Origin: Paeniglutamicibacter kerguelensis
GTDB lineage: Bacteria; Actinomycetota; Actinomycetes; Actinomycetales; Micrococcaceae
NCBI RefSeq assembly: GCF_017876535.1
Contig: NZ_JAGIOF010000001.1
Location: 3,596,001-3,660,000 of the forward strand
Length of the DNA stretch: 64,000 nt
Direction: 5' to 3'
Below are positions 25,767 through 33,592 of the stretch, in pieces. Numbering within the stretch: position 1 is the stretch's first letter; each line of letters begins with the position of its first letter. The translations under genes were made by a program, and so were the position numbers. The notes beneath the pieces were generated by a model. The model worked only from the letters and a program-made list of their open reading frames with translations, had not been told where the DNA came from and ran no database searches.

Positions 25767-26807
25767 TTGGTCCAGGAACTCGACCCCGCCGACCTAGACA
25801 TCGTCGCCGCCCTGCAAATCGCTCCGCGGGCACCAATCAACCTGATTGCCGAGGTCATCGGGCTTAAGCCGACCACCGCGAGCCGCCGGCTGGCGAACCT
25901 GCAGGAGCGCGGGGTGCTGCGTGTGATCGCTTCCGCGCGGTGGACGGTACTGACCAGCGGGAACCCGTACGTGGTGTGGATCAAGTGCGCCCCGGGGCAT
26001 ACCGATGCGGTGGCCAATGAGCTGCGCCGGGTGCCCGAGGTGCAGTCGATCATGATGACCACCGGGGCCACGGACCTCTATTGCACCGTCTACCCGCTGC
26101 CGGGCACCGACATCAACCACCTGCTGATGACCCGGCTGCCCGCCATCGACGGCGTGGCTTCCATCCGCTCGGACCTGGTGCTGCGCGCAGCACGCGAAGG
26201 GTTCGGCTGGCGGCTGCACCGCCTCGGCGAGGAACAGACCGCCACACTCACGGCCTTGGCCGACTACGACCCGGACGCGCCGGCCGCGGCCAACCCCGCC
26301 CTGGGTCCCAATGAACACGGCGCCTTGGCCATGCTGCTCGACGACGGCAGGGTTTCCTCGGCGCAGGTGGCCCGCAAGCTGAGCATCAGCAACTCCAGCG
26401 CCTACCGGCTGGTCCAGAACCTGCTGGAATCGGGAACCGCCAGGCCCCGCGCGGAGATCGAACCGGCGTTGCTGGGCTACCCGATCACCGCGTTGATCAG
26501 CCTGGAAGTCCAGCCCCAGCACATTCCCGAGGCTCTGGCCCGGCTTAGTGCCCACGAGTCGGCCCGATACACGGTCATGACGGCAGGTCCGACTTCCGTG
26601 TTCTACCACGGGGTGTTCCGCAGCGAAGAGGCGCTGGCGGATTTCGTCACCGACGACATCGGTGCCCTGCCCGGGATCGTGGGGATGAACATGTCGATGG
26701 TGCTGCGCGTGCTGCGTCGCCAGTGGATCGACCGCGAAGACGGCTTCGTTCTTGGCGAGCGCCAGCCCTCGGCGCTGCCGCGAACGCATGACGACAAGGC
26801 GCCCTGA
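25767..26807 (+). CDS. Double-length Lrp/AsnC-family regulator
   Basis: 346 residues, about twice a standard Lrp. It contains two winged helix-turn-helix segments (LDIVAALQIAPRAPINLIAE with KPTTASRRLANLQERG at about 9-50, and HGALAMLLDDGRVSSAQVAR with SNSSAYRLVQNLLESG at about 185-225). Each is followed by an effector-sensing alpha/beta domain. The start is TTG at 25767, chosen because AAGGAGG lies just upstream (25756-25762). It is divergent from abgT-M20 and is the obvious regulator of that pair, sensing perhaps an amino acid released by the peptidase. A terminator follows at 26823. Confidence 0.85.
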   Translation: MVQELDPADLDIVAALQIAPRAPINLIAEVIGLKPTTASRRLANLQERGVLRVIASARWTVLTSGNPYVVWIKCAPGHTDAVANELRRVPEVQSIMMTTGATDLYCTVYPLPGTDINHLLMTRLPAIDGVASIRSDLVLRAAREGFGWRLHRLGEEQTATLTALADYDPDAPAAANPALGPNEHGALAMLLDDGRVSSAQVARKLSISNSSAYRLVQNLLESGTARPRAEIEPALLGYPITALISLEVQPQHIPEALARLSAHESARYTVMTAGPTSVFYHGVFRSEEALADFVTDDIGALPGIVGMNMSMVLRVLRRQWIDREDGFVLGERQPSALPRTHDDKAP

Positions 26808-26822
26808 CTCGCGCCCGCAACA

Positions 26823-26863
26823 GAAACGGCATCATCCGCAAGCATGCGGGTGGTGCCGTTTCC
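26823..26863 (+). terminator. Hairpin terminator after the Lrp-type gene
   Basis: GAAACGGCATCATCCGCA (26823-26840) pairs with TGCGGGTGGTGCCGTTTC (26845-26862) with two G-U pairs. The 3' flank has few T bases. Confidence 0.65.
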
Positions 26864-26972
26864 GCATTTGCGCCGGCCGATCCGGCGACGCCCTCACCAA
26901 GGAGGTAGAGAGCATTTCGCACCACCTTCCCCGGCGGTCCCCCAAGCTTCCGAACACCGCATCCCTCCAAGT

Positions 26973-27023
26973 GTCAACAAAGATGTCATCACCGTTGACT
27001 TAATCGGAACGTGAGCCTAGTCT
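26973..27023 (+). promoter_or_regulatory. Promoter and nested operator of the amidase
   Basis: -35 TTGACT (26995-27000), 17-bp spacer, -10 TAGTCT (27018-27023). The -35 is the right half of the core repeat TGTCAT-N5-TTGACT (26984-27000, centre 26992). The left outer half site GTCAAC is at 26973-26978, 16.5 bp from the centre; the right outer half site is not recognisable here. The matching spacing ties this promoter to the amine oxidase and amidohydrolase operators. Confidence 0.65.
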
Positions 27024-27113
27024 CATCATGCGAGGACATTTCACGCGCCCTCGATTCCAGGCCATGTCTCCGTGGCCCGCACGCCCTCGTACACCTTTCG
27101 ATTGGAGCCATTC

Positions 27114-28547
27114 ATGGAGCTGCACCACCTCACGGCCACCAAGGCACGCGAACTTTTCAACGCAAAGGAACTCTCGCCCGTCGAATTGCTGGACGCGGTC
27201 GTGGCCCGCACCGCGGCGGTGGAACCGAGCATCAACGCACTGACCGAGGAAATGCTCGAGGTGGCCTACGACGCCGCCCGCGCCTCACAGGAACGTTTCG
27301 CCAAGCCGGGCACGCAGCTTCGCGCGCTTGAGGGAATCCCGCTGCTACTCAAGGAAGAGCAGCCGATTGCCGGATACACCTCGGAGGAAGGCTCCCTGCT
27401 TGAGAAGGGGAACATCGCCGACGTCACCCACCCCATCGTCGAGCGGATCTTTGCCGCGGGCGCCGTGGTGCACGGCCGCACGACGACCCCCGAATTCTGC
27501 TGCGCCGGCTACACCCACTCCAGGCTCTGGGGCGTCACCCGCAATCCGTGGAACCTCGAGATGACCCCGGGCGGCTCCTCCGGCGGTTCCGGCGCCGCCC
27601 TGGCCGCGGGCGAAACCATCCTTGCAACCGGCTCCGACATCGGCGGGTCCATCCGCATCCCCGCTTCCTTCAACGGACTTGTTGGCTTCAAGCCTCCCTT
27701 TGGCCGAGTACCCGGCATGGCGCCGTTCAATCAGGACACCTATTGCGCGGACGGCCCCATGGGCCGCAGCGTTGCCGACGTTGCCATGCTGCAGAACGTC
27801 ATCGCCGGCCCGCACTACGCCGATCAGGCCTCACTGCGCCCGGCCTACGTGCTGGACACGCCGAAGGCTGCGGCCGCGGCCGGCATGCGCGTTGCCCTGT
27901 GCGTGAACCTTGGCGACTACGCCATCGACCCGGCGGTGGAAGCCAACACCCGCGCCGCGGCCGAGGCCCTGCGCAACGCCGGTGTCATCGTGGACGAGGT
28001 CACCCTGCCTTGGACCCGCAAGCAGCTCGTCGAAACGGCACTGGCACACTTCGGCGGCATCATGGGAGCATTCATCTCGGAAATCTCGGGCGAGCACCAA
28101 GAACTGTTGATGCCATACACCCGCGACTTCGCCAAGCGCGCCGCGTCGGGCGGATCCTTCGCCGGCGGCCTCATCTCGGAGACCGAGCTGTATGAGCCGC
28201 TGGGCAAATTGCTCGAAAGCTACGACGCCCTACTCTGCCCCACCAACGCGGCCCAGGGCCTGGTGGCGGACTTCCCGGATCCCGAGGCCCTCATCGAAAT
28301 CGACGGGCAGCAAGTTCCCTGGCTCGAATCGGCCCTGACCCTCCCGTTCAACGTCATCGGCCGTGTCCCGGTGCTCGCCGTGCCGTCAGGAATCGCCCCG
28401 AACGGCGTACCGACGGGTGTGCAGATCGTCGGGCGCACCTACGACGACGCGACGGTCTTCACCCTTGGCGCGGCCCTCGAGGAGTCGCTGAACCTATGGA
28501 CCGCCGATTCCTGGTGGCCCGAGGTCAAGGCGTCGGCAACCGCCTAG
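27114..28547 (+). CDS. Amidase-signature-family amidase
   Basis: 477 residues from ATG at 27114. The Ser-cisSer-Lys triad is visible: Lys80 in IPLLLKEEQP, cis-Ser155 in TPGGSSGGSG, nucleophile Ser179 in GSDIGGSIRIPASFNG. No signal peptide, so cytoplasmic. The family cleaves carboxamides to acid and ammonia or amine; the specific amide is unknown. A standalone gene behind a promoter that carries the same nested operator as the two amine oxidases and the amidohydrolase/ABC operon, so it probably belongs to the same amide/amine catabolic response. A large hairpin terminates it. Confidence 0.92.
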   Translation: MELHHLTATKARELFNAKELSPVELLDAVVARTAAVEPSINALTEEMLEVAYDAARASQERFAKPGTQLRALEGIPLLLKEEQPIAGYTSEEGSLLEKGNIADVTHPIVERIFAAGAVVHGRTTTPEFCCAGYTHSRLWGVTRNPWNLEMTPGGSSGGSGAALAAGETILATGSDIGGSIRIPASFNGLVGFKPPFGRVPGMAPFNQDTYCADGPMGRSVADVAMLQNVIAGPHYADQASLRPAYVLDTPKAAAAAGMRVALCVNLGDYAIDPAVEANTRAAAEALRNAGVIVDEVTLPWTRKQLVETALAHFGGIMGAFISEISGEHQELLMPYTRDFAKRAASGGSFAGGLISETELYEPLGKLLESYDALLCPTNAAQGLVADFPDPEALIEIDGQQVPWLESALTLPFNVIGRVPVLAVPSGIAPNGVPTGVQIVGRTYDDATVFTLGAALEESLNLWTADSWWPEVKASATA

Positions 28548-28570
28548 ATCGGGCACCGACACTTCAGGCT

Positions 28571-28635
28571 GGATTGGCGGCGCCTGGCTTCCGGCCGTGT
28601 GGGGACGGAAGCCGGGCGTTGCCAATCCCTTTTTG
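28571..28635 (+). terminator. Large branched terminator after the amidase
   Basis: Outer stem GGATTGGC (28571-28578) with GCCAATCC (28621-28628) and inner stem GGCTTCCG with CGGAAGCC, followed by CTTTTTG. Confidence 0.85.
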
Positions 28636-28672
28636 TGCCCGCCTTTTGTGCCCGGTGGGCTTCGCTCGCCGG

Positions 28673-29296
28673 CTACCGGAGGCTGCGCGCGCCGTTGCGT
28701 TCGAGGGTGACGACAAGTCCGTCGAGCAGCGCATTGATGCCCAGGTCGAACGCCGCCTGGGCGCTCCAGATCTCCGCATCTTGCGGATCCAGGTTCGCAT
28801 GCAATTCGTTGAGTTCCATTGGGAGCGAGTCGCGATTGAGCAGCGTATCGGGCGCCACGATGTCGAGTGCCGATCCGAGCACGTAGGCCTCCACGGCGCG
28901 CATGACCGCCACCGCTTCGCCGCGCCTCCAGCCGCCGCGGACCAGGCTGGCCACCACCTTCTCGTAGGTGGCCAGGGTCGCCGGGTCGGAGATCGCCGTC
29001 GTGGCCATCACCGCGATGATCTTGGGGTGCTGGGCAAAGGCCTTGAGGTAGTCGCGTGCCCAGGCCAGCAGCGCATCGCGCCAACCCAGTGACTCAAAGT
29101 AGCTCGCCTCGATGTGCTCGGACAGGATCCCTCGCATCGCCTCGATGAGGTCCTGCTTGCCCGCAATGTGGTTGTACAGGGAGGCGGGTTTCCGGTCGAC
29201 TTCCTCCGCCAGCCGCTTCATGGTGAGCGCCTCGATGCCCTCGCGCCCCACCAACTCGAGCGCGGCGATCGCGATCTTCCGGCGATTCATACTCAT
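28673..29296 (-). CDS. TetR-family regulator with TetR-like C-terminal domain
   Basis: About 207 residues from ATG at 29296; a GTG five codons earlier and an ATG two codons later are also in frame. N-terminal domain: RRKIAIAALELVGREGIEAL with KRLAEEVDRKPASLYNHIAGKQ, the SLYNHI recognition helix typical of TetR/TetR_C proteins. It is divergent from the amidohydrolase-permease pair, and a near-perfect palindrome lies between them at 29391-29409. It probably represses that operon and itself. Different from the paralogous TetR pair at 42066 and 45020. Confidence 0.88.
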   Translation of the reverse strand: MSMNRRKIAIAALELVGREGIEALTMKRLAEEVDRKPASLYNHIAGKQDLIEAMRGILSEHIEASYFESLGWRDALLAWARDYLKAFAQHPKIIAVMATTAISDPATLATYEKVVASLVRGGWRRGEAVAVMRAVEAYVLGSALDIVAPDTLLNRDSLPMELNELHANLDPQDAEIWSAQAAFDLGINALLDGLVVTLERNGARSLR

Positions 29297-29390
29297 CCTT
29301 GATTTCCCCACCTTCGAAACACTTGCAGCCAGCCCGCAAAAGTGACCATTGACACACTCTAGCCTCGGCTGTAGATTCCATTCTACTTAT

Positions 29391-29409
29391 ACGAACGACG
29401 TTCGTTCGT
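29391..29409. promoter_or_regulatory. TetR operator in the divergent amidohydrolase/TetR promoter region
   Basis: ACGAACGA (29391-29398) and TCGTTCGT (29402-29409) are perfect inverted arms around a 3-bp centre. The site lies about 80 bp before the amidohydrolase start and 95 bp before the TetR start. Confidence 0.7.
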
Positions 29410-29490
29410 GCCACTCGGCGCCCCCGCTCCCATCTCCTGGTCGGTGCCGAGCCGTGCCGTTTACGTTGCTTGGCCTTGGAAAGGGTTTGC

Positions 29491-31188
29491 ATGAACACGC
29501 AGCAGCAGAGATCCACCTTGTTTCACGGAGGAACCGTGTGGCCCGGAAAGGGGTTGGGCGACACGCACGCCCTGCTCGTCCGCGACGGCCTGATCGCCGC
29601 ACTGGGCACCGACGCGGTGCAGCAGGCCAAGGACATCGACCACGAGGCCATCGACCTCGACGGCGGATTCCTCATGCCAGGGTTCGGCGAGGGCCACTCC
29701 CACCCGATCCACGGCGGCCTTGAAAATTACGGCCCCAAGCTCGTCGGACTCGCCTCGGTGGAAGCAATCGTCGCCGAAGTAAGGCGCTACGCCGAGGAAA
29801 ACCCCGACGAGGAATGGATCCAGGGCGTCGCCTACAACGGCTCGCTCGCCGAAGGCGGCCTTTTCGACGCTCGCTGGCTCGATGAAGGCGTTTCCGACCG
29901 CCCCGTGGTCCTGCGGGGATGGGACGGCCACACCCTTTGGTGCAACTCGGAGGCACTGCGCCGAGCCTCGATCACCAAGGACACACCCGAACCGGAGATG
30001 GGCGAAATTCCGCGGCGTGCCGACGGCGAGCCGCTGGGCGTACTGCGTGAATGGGGTGCCCTGGACCTGATGGCCGCGGTCTGCCCGCCACCGGCCTTCG
30101 AAGTGCGCCTGAATGCACTGGCCACCGCCCTGGACATGTTCTCCTCCTTCGGGATCACCTGGGCCCAGGAATCCTGGGCCGAGCTGGACAACTACAAGGT
30201 CTACATCGAGGCGGCACGGCGCGGACTGCTCAAGGTTCGCATGAACATCGCCCTAATCGCCGACCCGCGGCACTTCCCGGGTTCACTTCAGGAGATGCTT
30301 GCGGCGCGCGAGGAAGTGCGGGCCCTGAACCATCCCAACCTCACGTTCAACACCATCAAGTTCTTCGCCGACGGGGTCATCGAGAACGAGACGGCGTCAC
30401 TGCTGGACCCCTATTGCACGGTTGAACACCACGGCATGAGGATCTGGGAGCCGGCGGAGCTGTCCAAGGCCGTCGCGGCCGTTCGAGCCGAAGGTTTCCA
30501 GCCCTACATCCATGCCATTGGCGACGACGCGGTGCGGATTTCCCTTGATGCCATGGAGCATTCGGCGCACTTCACCGATGCAGCCGCCGCACGCCCCGTG
30601 GTCACCCACGTGCAGCTGGCCAGCGACAAGGACCTGGCACGTTTTGCCGAGTTGGGCGTCGTGGCAAACATGCAGCCGCTTTGGGCCCAGCTCGACGCGC
30701 TCATGACGGTGCTGACCATCCCGAGGTTGGGCCGGGAACGCGCCGACACTCAGTACAAGACCCGCACGCTGGCCGAATCCGGTGCCCGGCTCGCCTTCGG
30801 CTCGGATTGGCCCGCGTCCTCCGCCGACCCGCGCGAGGGCATCGCCATTGCCGCATCGCGGACCACCACGGACGGGGACCCCGACGGCGGCTGGGTGCCC
30901 GAGCAGATCATCGGGATCGAGGACGCGTTGGACATCTACACGCGCGGCACCGCCTTCCAGGGTTTCGCCGATGCGCACCCGGCCCCGTGGGGCACCCTGG
31001 CCCCGGGACACAGCGCCGACCTGGTGTGGCTCGGGCAGGACCCTCGGACCGCTGCACCGGCCGAACTGCCTGGCAATCCGGTCATCGCCACGTATCTTGC
31101 CGGCCAAGCCACCTACGCAAACGACAACGTAAACGAGTACGTCAACGACTCCGACCATGAAGGACAACCGAGCCATGTCGCACAGTAA
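29491..31188 (+). CDS. Amidohydrolase family 3 (YtcJ-like)
   Basis: 565 residues from ATG at 29491. Metal-dependent hydrolase of the amidohydrolase superfamily: N-terminal beta-sandwich strand (FHGGTVWPG), metal motif GFGEGHSHPIHGG with HSH in place of the usual HxH, HAIGDDAVRISLDAMEH in the barrel, and AFGSDWPASSADPREGIAIA carrying the final Asp. No signal peptide. YtcJ-like enzymes cleave C-N bonds but are poorly characterised. It forms an operon with an APC permease whose start lies inside its last codons. It is a distant paralogue of the amidohydrolase at 40233. Likely controlled by the divergent TetR. Confidence 0.88.
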   Translation: MNTQQQRSTLFHGGTVWPGKGLGDTHALLVRDGLIAALGTDAVQQAKDIDHEAIDLDGGFLMPGFGEGHSHPIHGGLENYGPKLVGLASVEAIVAEVRRYAEENPDEEWIQGVAYNGSLAEGGLFDARWLDEGVSDRPVVLRGWDGHTLWCNSEALRRASITKDTPEPEMGEIPRRADGEPLGVLREWGALDLMAAVCPPPAFEVRLNALATALDMFSSFGITWAQESWAELDNYKVYIEAARRGLLKVRMNIALIADPRHFPGSLQEMLAAREEVRALNHPNLTFNTIKFFADGVIENETASLLDPYCTVEHHGMRIWEPAELSKAVAAVRAEGFQPYIHAIGDDAVRISLDAMEHSAHFTDAAAARPVVTHVQLASDKDLARFAELGVVANMQPLWAQLDALMTVLTIPRLGRERADTQYKTRTLAESGARLAFGSDWPASSADPREGIAIAASRTTTDGDPDGGWVPEQIIGIEDALDIYTRGTAFQGFADAHPAPWGTLAPGHSADLVWLGQDPRTAAPAELPGNPVIATYLAGQATYANDNVNEYVNDSDHEGQPSHVAQ

Positions 31189-32554
31189 CCCCAACGCGGC
31201 ACAGCTCCAGGCCGCAAGCGCCAATGCCGCCGCACCGCAGCTCAAGCGCGTTCTGGGCATTCCCGGCCTGGTGCTCTTCGGGCTTGTCTACATGGTTCCG
31301 TTGACGGTCTTCACCACCTACGGGATCGTCACCCAGGTCTCGGGCGGACGCCTGCCCATGGCGTACCTGATCACGCTGTGCGTCATGATGTTCACCGCAC
31401 GCTCCTACGGGCTCATGTCCAGGGCGTTTCCCTACGCGGGCTCCGCCTACACCTATACGCAGCGAAGCTTCGGCCCGGCCACCGGCCTGATGGCAGGCTG
31501 GTCCCTACTGCTGGACTACCTCTTCCTGCCCATGCTGAACTACCTGGTCACCGGCATCTACCTCAACGCGGCCTTCCCGGCGATCCCCAACTGGGTGTTC
31601 ATCGTCGCGGTGATTGCGCTCGTCACCACCCTGAACATCATCGGCATCGTCTCGGTCACCCGGGCCAACCTGGTGATCATCGCCGTCCAAGCCGTGTTCA
31701 TCGTCGTGTTTATAGCGATGGCCGTGGCCTCGGCCACCGGGCAGGCCGACCTGAGCATCACCAGGCCGTTCACCGGCGACGGCAGCGCCGACGGGATCGC
31801 CCCGCTGATGTCCGGCGCTGCGATCCTGTGCCTCTCCTTCCTGGGCTTCGACTCGATCTCCACCCTGGCGGAGGAAACCAAGAACCCGCGCCGCTCGCTG
31901 CCGATCGCCATCACGCTGGTCACCCTCGGTGCGGGAATCCTGTTTGTCGTCCTTGCCTACGTGGCCCAGCTGGCCTACCCGAGCAACATTTTCACCGACC
32001 CGGATTCCGCGGCGATGGATGTCATGATGGCCGTTGGCGGGCAGACGTTCACCGCAATCTTCCTGGCCGCATTCACGGCCGGCGGCATCGGGTCCTCGAT
32101 CGCCGCGCAGGCCTCCGTGGCCCGGATCCTCTACGCGATGGGCCGCGACGGCGTCCTGCCCAAGTCCTTCTTCGGGCGGCTCAGCCGCAGGTTCAACACC
32201 CCGGTCCTCTCCATCCTGGCCGTATCGGTGATCGCCATGGGCTCGCTGTTCGTGACGCTGCAGCTGATCTCCGAGACCGTGAGCTTCGGGGCGCTTGTCG
32301 CGTTCTCCGCAGTGAACCTTGCGGTCATCAAACACTACTTCTTCGACGAGGCCCGGCGCGGGGCCGTGGACACGTTCAGGTTCCTGGTGCTGCCGCTGAT
32401 CGGCCTGGCACTGACGGTCTGGCTGTGGACCAGCCTGTCGGCCACGGCCCTGACCATCGGGCTGGTGTGGCTTGGCATCGGCTTCATCTGGCTGCTGGTC
32501 ATCACCCGTTTCTTCCGCCGCCCGACGCCGCATCTGGACATGACGGAAAAGTAG
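31175..32554 (+). CDS. APC-superfamily amino acid/amine permease
   Basis: 459 residues from ATG at 31175, with AAGGA ten bases upstream; an ATG six codons earlier is in frame. About twelve membrane spans. Helix 1 region is VLGIPGLVLFGLVYMVPLTV; conserved SFLGFDSISTLAEETKNPRR is near residue 240. It overlaps the end of the amidohydrolase gene, so uptake of the amidohydrolase substrate or of a product is likely. The opening PLTVFTTYGIV in helix 1 resembles putrescine-importer-type APC proteins, but the substrate is not determined. Confidence 0.88.
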   Translation: MSHSNPNAAQLQAASANAAAPQLKRVLGIPGLVLFGLVYMVPLTVFTTYGIVTQVSGGRLPMAYLITLCVMMFTARSYGLMSRAFPYAGSAYTYTQRSFGPATGLMAGWSLLLDYLFLPMLNYLVTGIYLNAAFPAIPNWVFIVAVIALVTTLNIIGIVSVTRANLVIIAVQAVFIVVFIAMAVASATGQADLSITRPFTGDGSADGIAPLMSGAAILCLSFLGFDSISTLAEETKNPRRSLPIAITLVTLGAGILFVVLAYVAQLAYPSNIFTDPDSAAMDVMMAVGGQTFTAIFLAAFTAGGIGSSIAAQASVARILYAMGRDGVLPKSFFGRLSRRFNTPVLSILAVSVIAMGSLFVTLQLISETVSFGALVAFSAVNLAVIKHYFFDEARRGAVDTFRFLVLPLIGLALTVWLWTSLSATALTIGLVWLGIGFIWLLVITRFFRRPTPHLDMTEK

Positions 32555-32606
32555 CAACCCAGCCCGTCTGGTCTAGTGGATGGACAGGGCGCATCGCTGG
32601 TGAAAT

Positions 32607-32641
32607 ACGGAAGCCGCTCCCCTTGAGGGTGCGGCTTCCGT
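32607..32641. terminator. Hairpin between the permease and SnoaL-like gene
   Basis: ACGGAAGCCGC (32607-32617) pairs with GCGGCTTCCGT (32631-32641). It lies between convergent genes; no long T run. Confidence 0.7.
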
Positions 32642-32655
32642 GCATGGGCGGGGTT

Positions 32656-33003
32656 CTACGCCCAGATGTATTCCTCGGCGATCGCTCCGTCACGCCATTT
32701 CGCGACCGTCACCATGCGGCTCCCGTCCTCGAACTCGCCGATGGCACAGGTCCACTCGCCGGATCCGAAGGAGATCGGGTGGGAGGTGATCCGGGGCGGC
32801 GTGCCCCCGACCGAATCGACGAAGGCCTTCATCGCGTCAATGTGCTCCGCGATCCCACGGGTGGGTTCCTGGCCTTTCCAGTCCACGAGCACATCGTCGG
32901 TGTGGTGGTGGGCAAAGACTCCGTTCCAGTCGGCGTTGTTCCAACCGTCGAAGTCGAGATCGTCCATTCCCTTGAGGTTGCGGTCAACCTGTTCGTCACC
33001 CAT
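32656..33003 (-). CDS. SnoaL/NTF2-like fold protein
   Basis: 115 residues from ATG at 33003, with GAGGAAA just upstream. The pattern NADWNGVFAHHHTDDVLVDWKGQEPTRGIAEHIDAMKAFVDSV is typical of SnoaL-like/NTF2-fold proteins: an N-terminal helix, Asp/His facing the cavity, and a strand VTVAKWRDGAIAEEYIW at the end. Such proteins include small isomerases, cyclases and dehydratases, and many of unknown function. It stands alone between two hairpins. No substrate can be inferred. Confidence 0.8.
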   Translation of the reverse strand: MGDEQVDRNLKGMDDLDFDGWNNADWNGVFAHHHTDDVLVDWKGQEPTRGIAEHIDAMKAFVDSVGGTPPRITSHPISFGSGEWTCAIGEFEDGSRMVTVAKWRDGAIAEEYIWA

Positions 33004-33134
33004 GGTTTCCTCAGTTCTCCGGGCGCGCCGGGCTCGGTCTCCGGTCGCGCTGCCGTGCCTCCCCGGGGCTGGACGCGACCAGCGTAGGCGGGCGGTCGAC
33101 GGCATACAACGGCCGCGGAAAACCACAAGCGAAA

Positions 33135-33169
33135 GGCAACGGCCGCGGGGGTTTCCCGCGGCCGTTGCC
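33135..33169 (-). terminator. Terminator of the seven-gene amidohydrolase/ABC operon
   Basis: GGCAACGGCCGCGGG (33135-33149) pairs perfectly with CCCGCGGCCGTTGCC (33155-33169). Read on the minus strand it is followed by TTTCG, 40 bp after the cupin stop. Confidence 0.85.
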
Positions 33170-33208
33170 ATGTTTGACCTGCCTGTTGGTTTGCAGTGTG
33201 CTTGTCGG

Positions 33209-33592
33209 TTACGCCTGCGTCAGGTACAGCTTGCGCAGCGGCTCGTCCAGGATCCAGGTGGTGCGCATGCCCTCGCTCAGACGGCAGACGGTTCCCGGTT
33301 CGAGCTTCAGCACGGCAGCGTCGAAGCCGTTGGCCGCGTGGACCTGCACGGTGGCAGATCCGCTGAGCACCACAAAGAGTTCCTCCGCCTCGACGTCGGT
33401 CATGATTCCGGCGCTCATTTCCCAGAGGCCGAATTCCACCCCGAAGATCTCCCCGAGCCGCTCGGCGGCGGTGGTGGGATCCCCGGCAACCGACTGGTCC
33501 GCCGGAACGGCCTCGTGTTCCAGCGACACTGCCGGTGCCAGGACCGTGCGGTTGGCGGCCGAGACATGGTCCACGTGTTCGAGGGTGATCAC
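33209..33592 (-). CDS. Small cupin-domain protein
   Basis: 127 residues from GTG at 33592, whose GTGA overlaps the oxidase stop codon, showing translational coupling. A single cupin fold of the Cupin_3/ureidoglycine-aminohydrolase-like type: GVEFGLWEMSAGIMTDVEAEELFVVLSGSATVQVHAANG, then LEPGTVCRLSEGMRTTWILDEPLRKLYL. Instead of the usual two-His motif the metal-site segment shows Glu residues (EAEE), so metal binding is uncertain. Cupins of this kind frequently follow FAD oxidases of the DAO family in amine catabolic operons. Last gene of the operon. Confidence 0.82.
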   Translation of the reverse strand: MITLEHVDHVSAANRTVLAPAVSLEHEAVPADQSVAGDPTTAAERLGEIFGVEFGLWEMSAGIMTDVEAEELFVVLSGSATVQVHAANGFDAAVLKLEPGTVCRLSEGMRTTWILDEPLRKLYLTQA

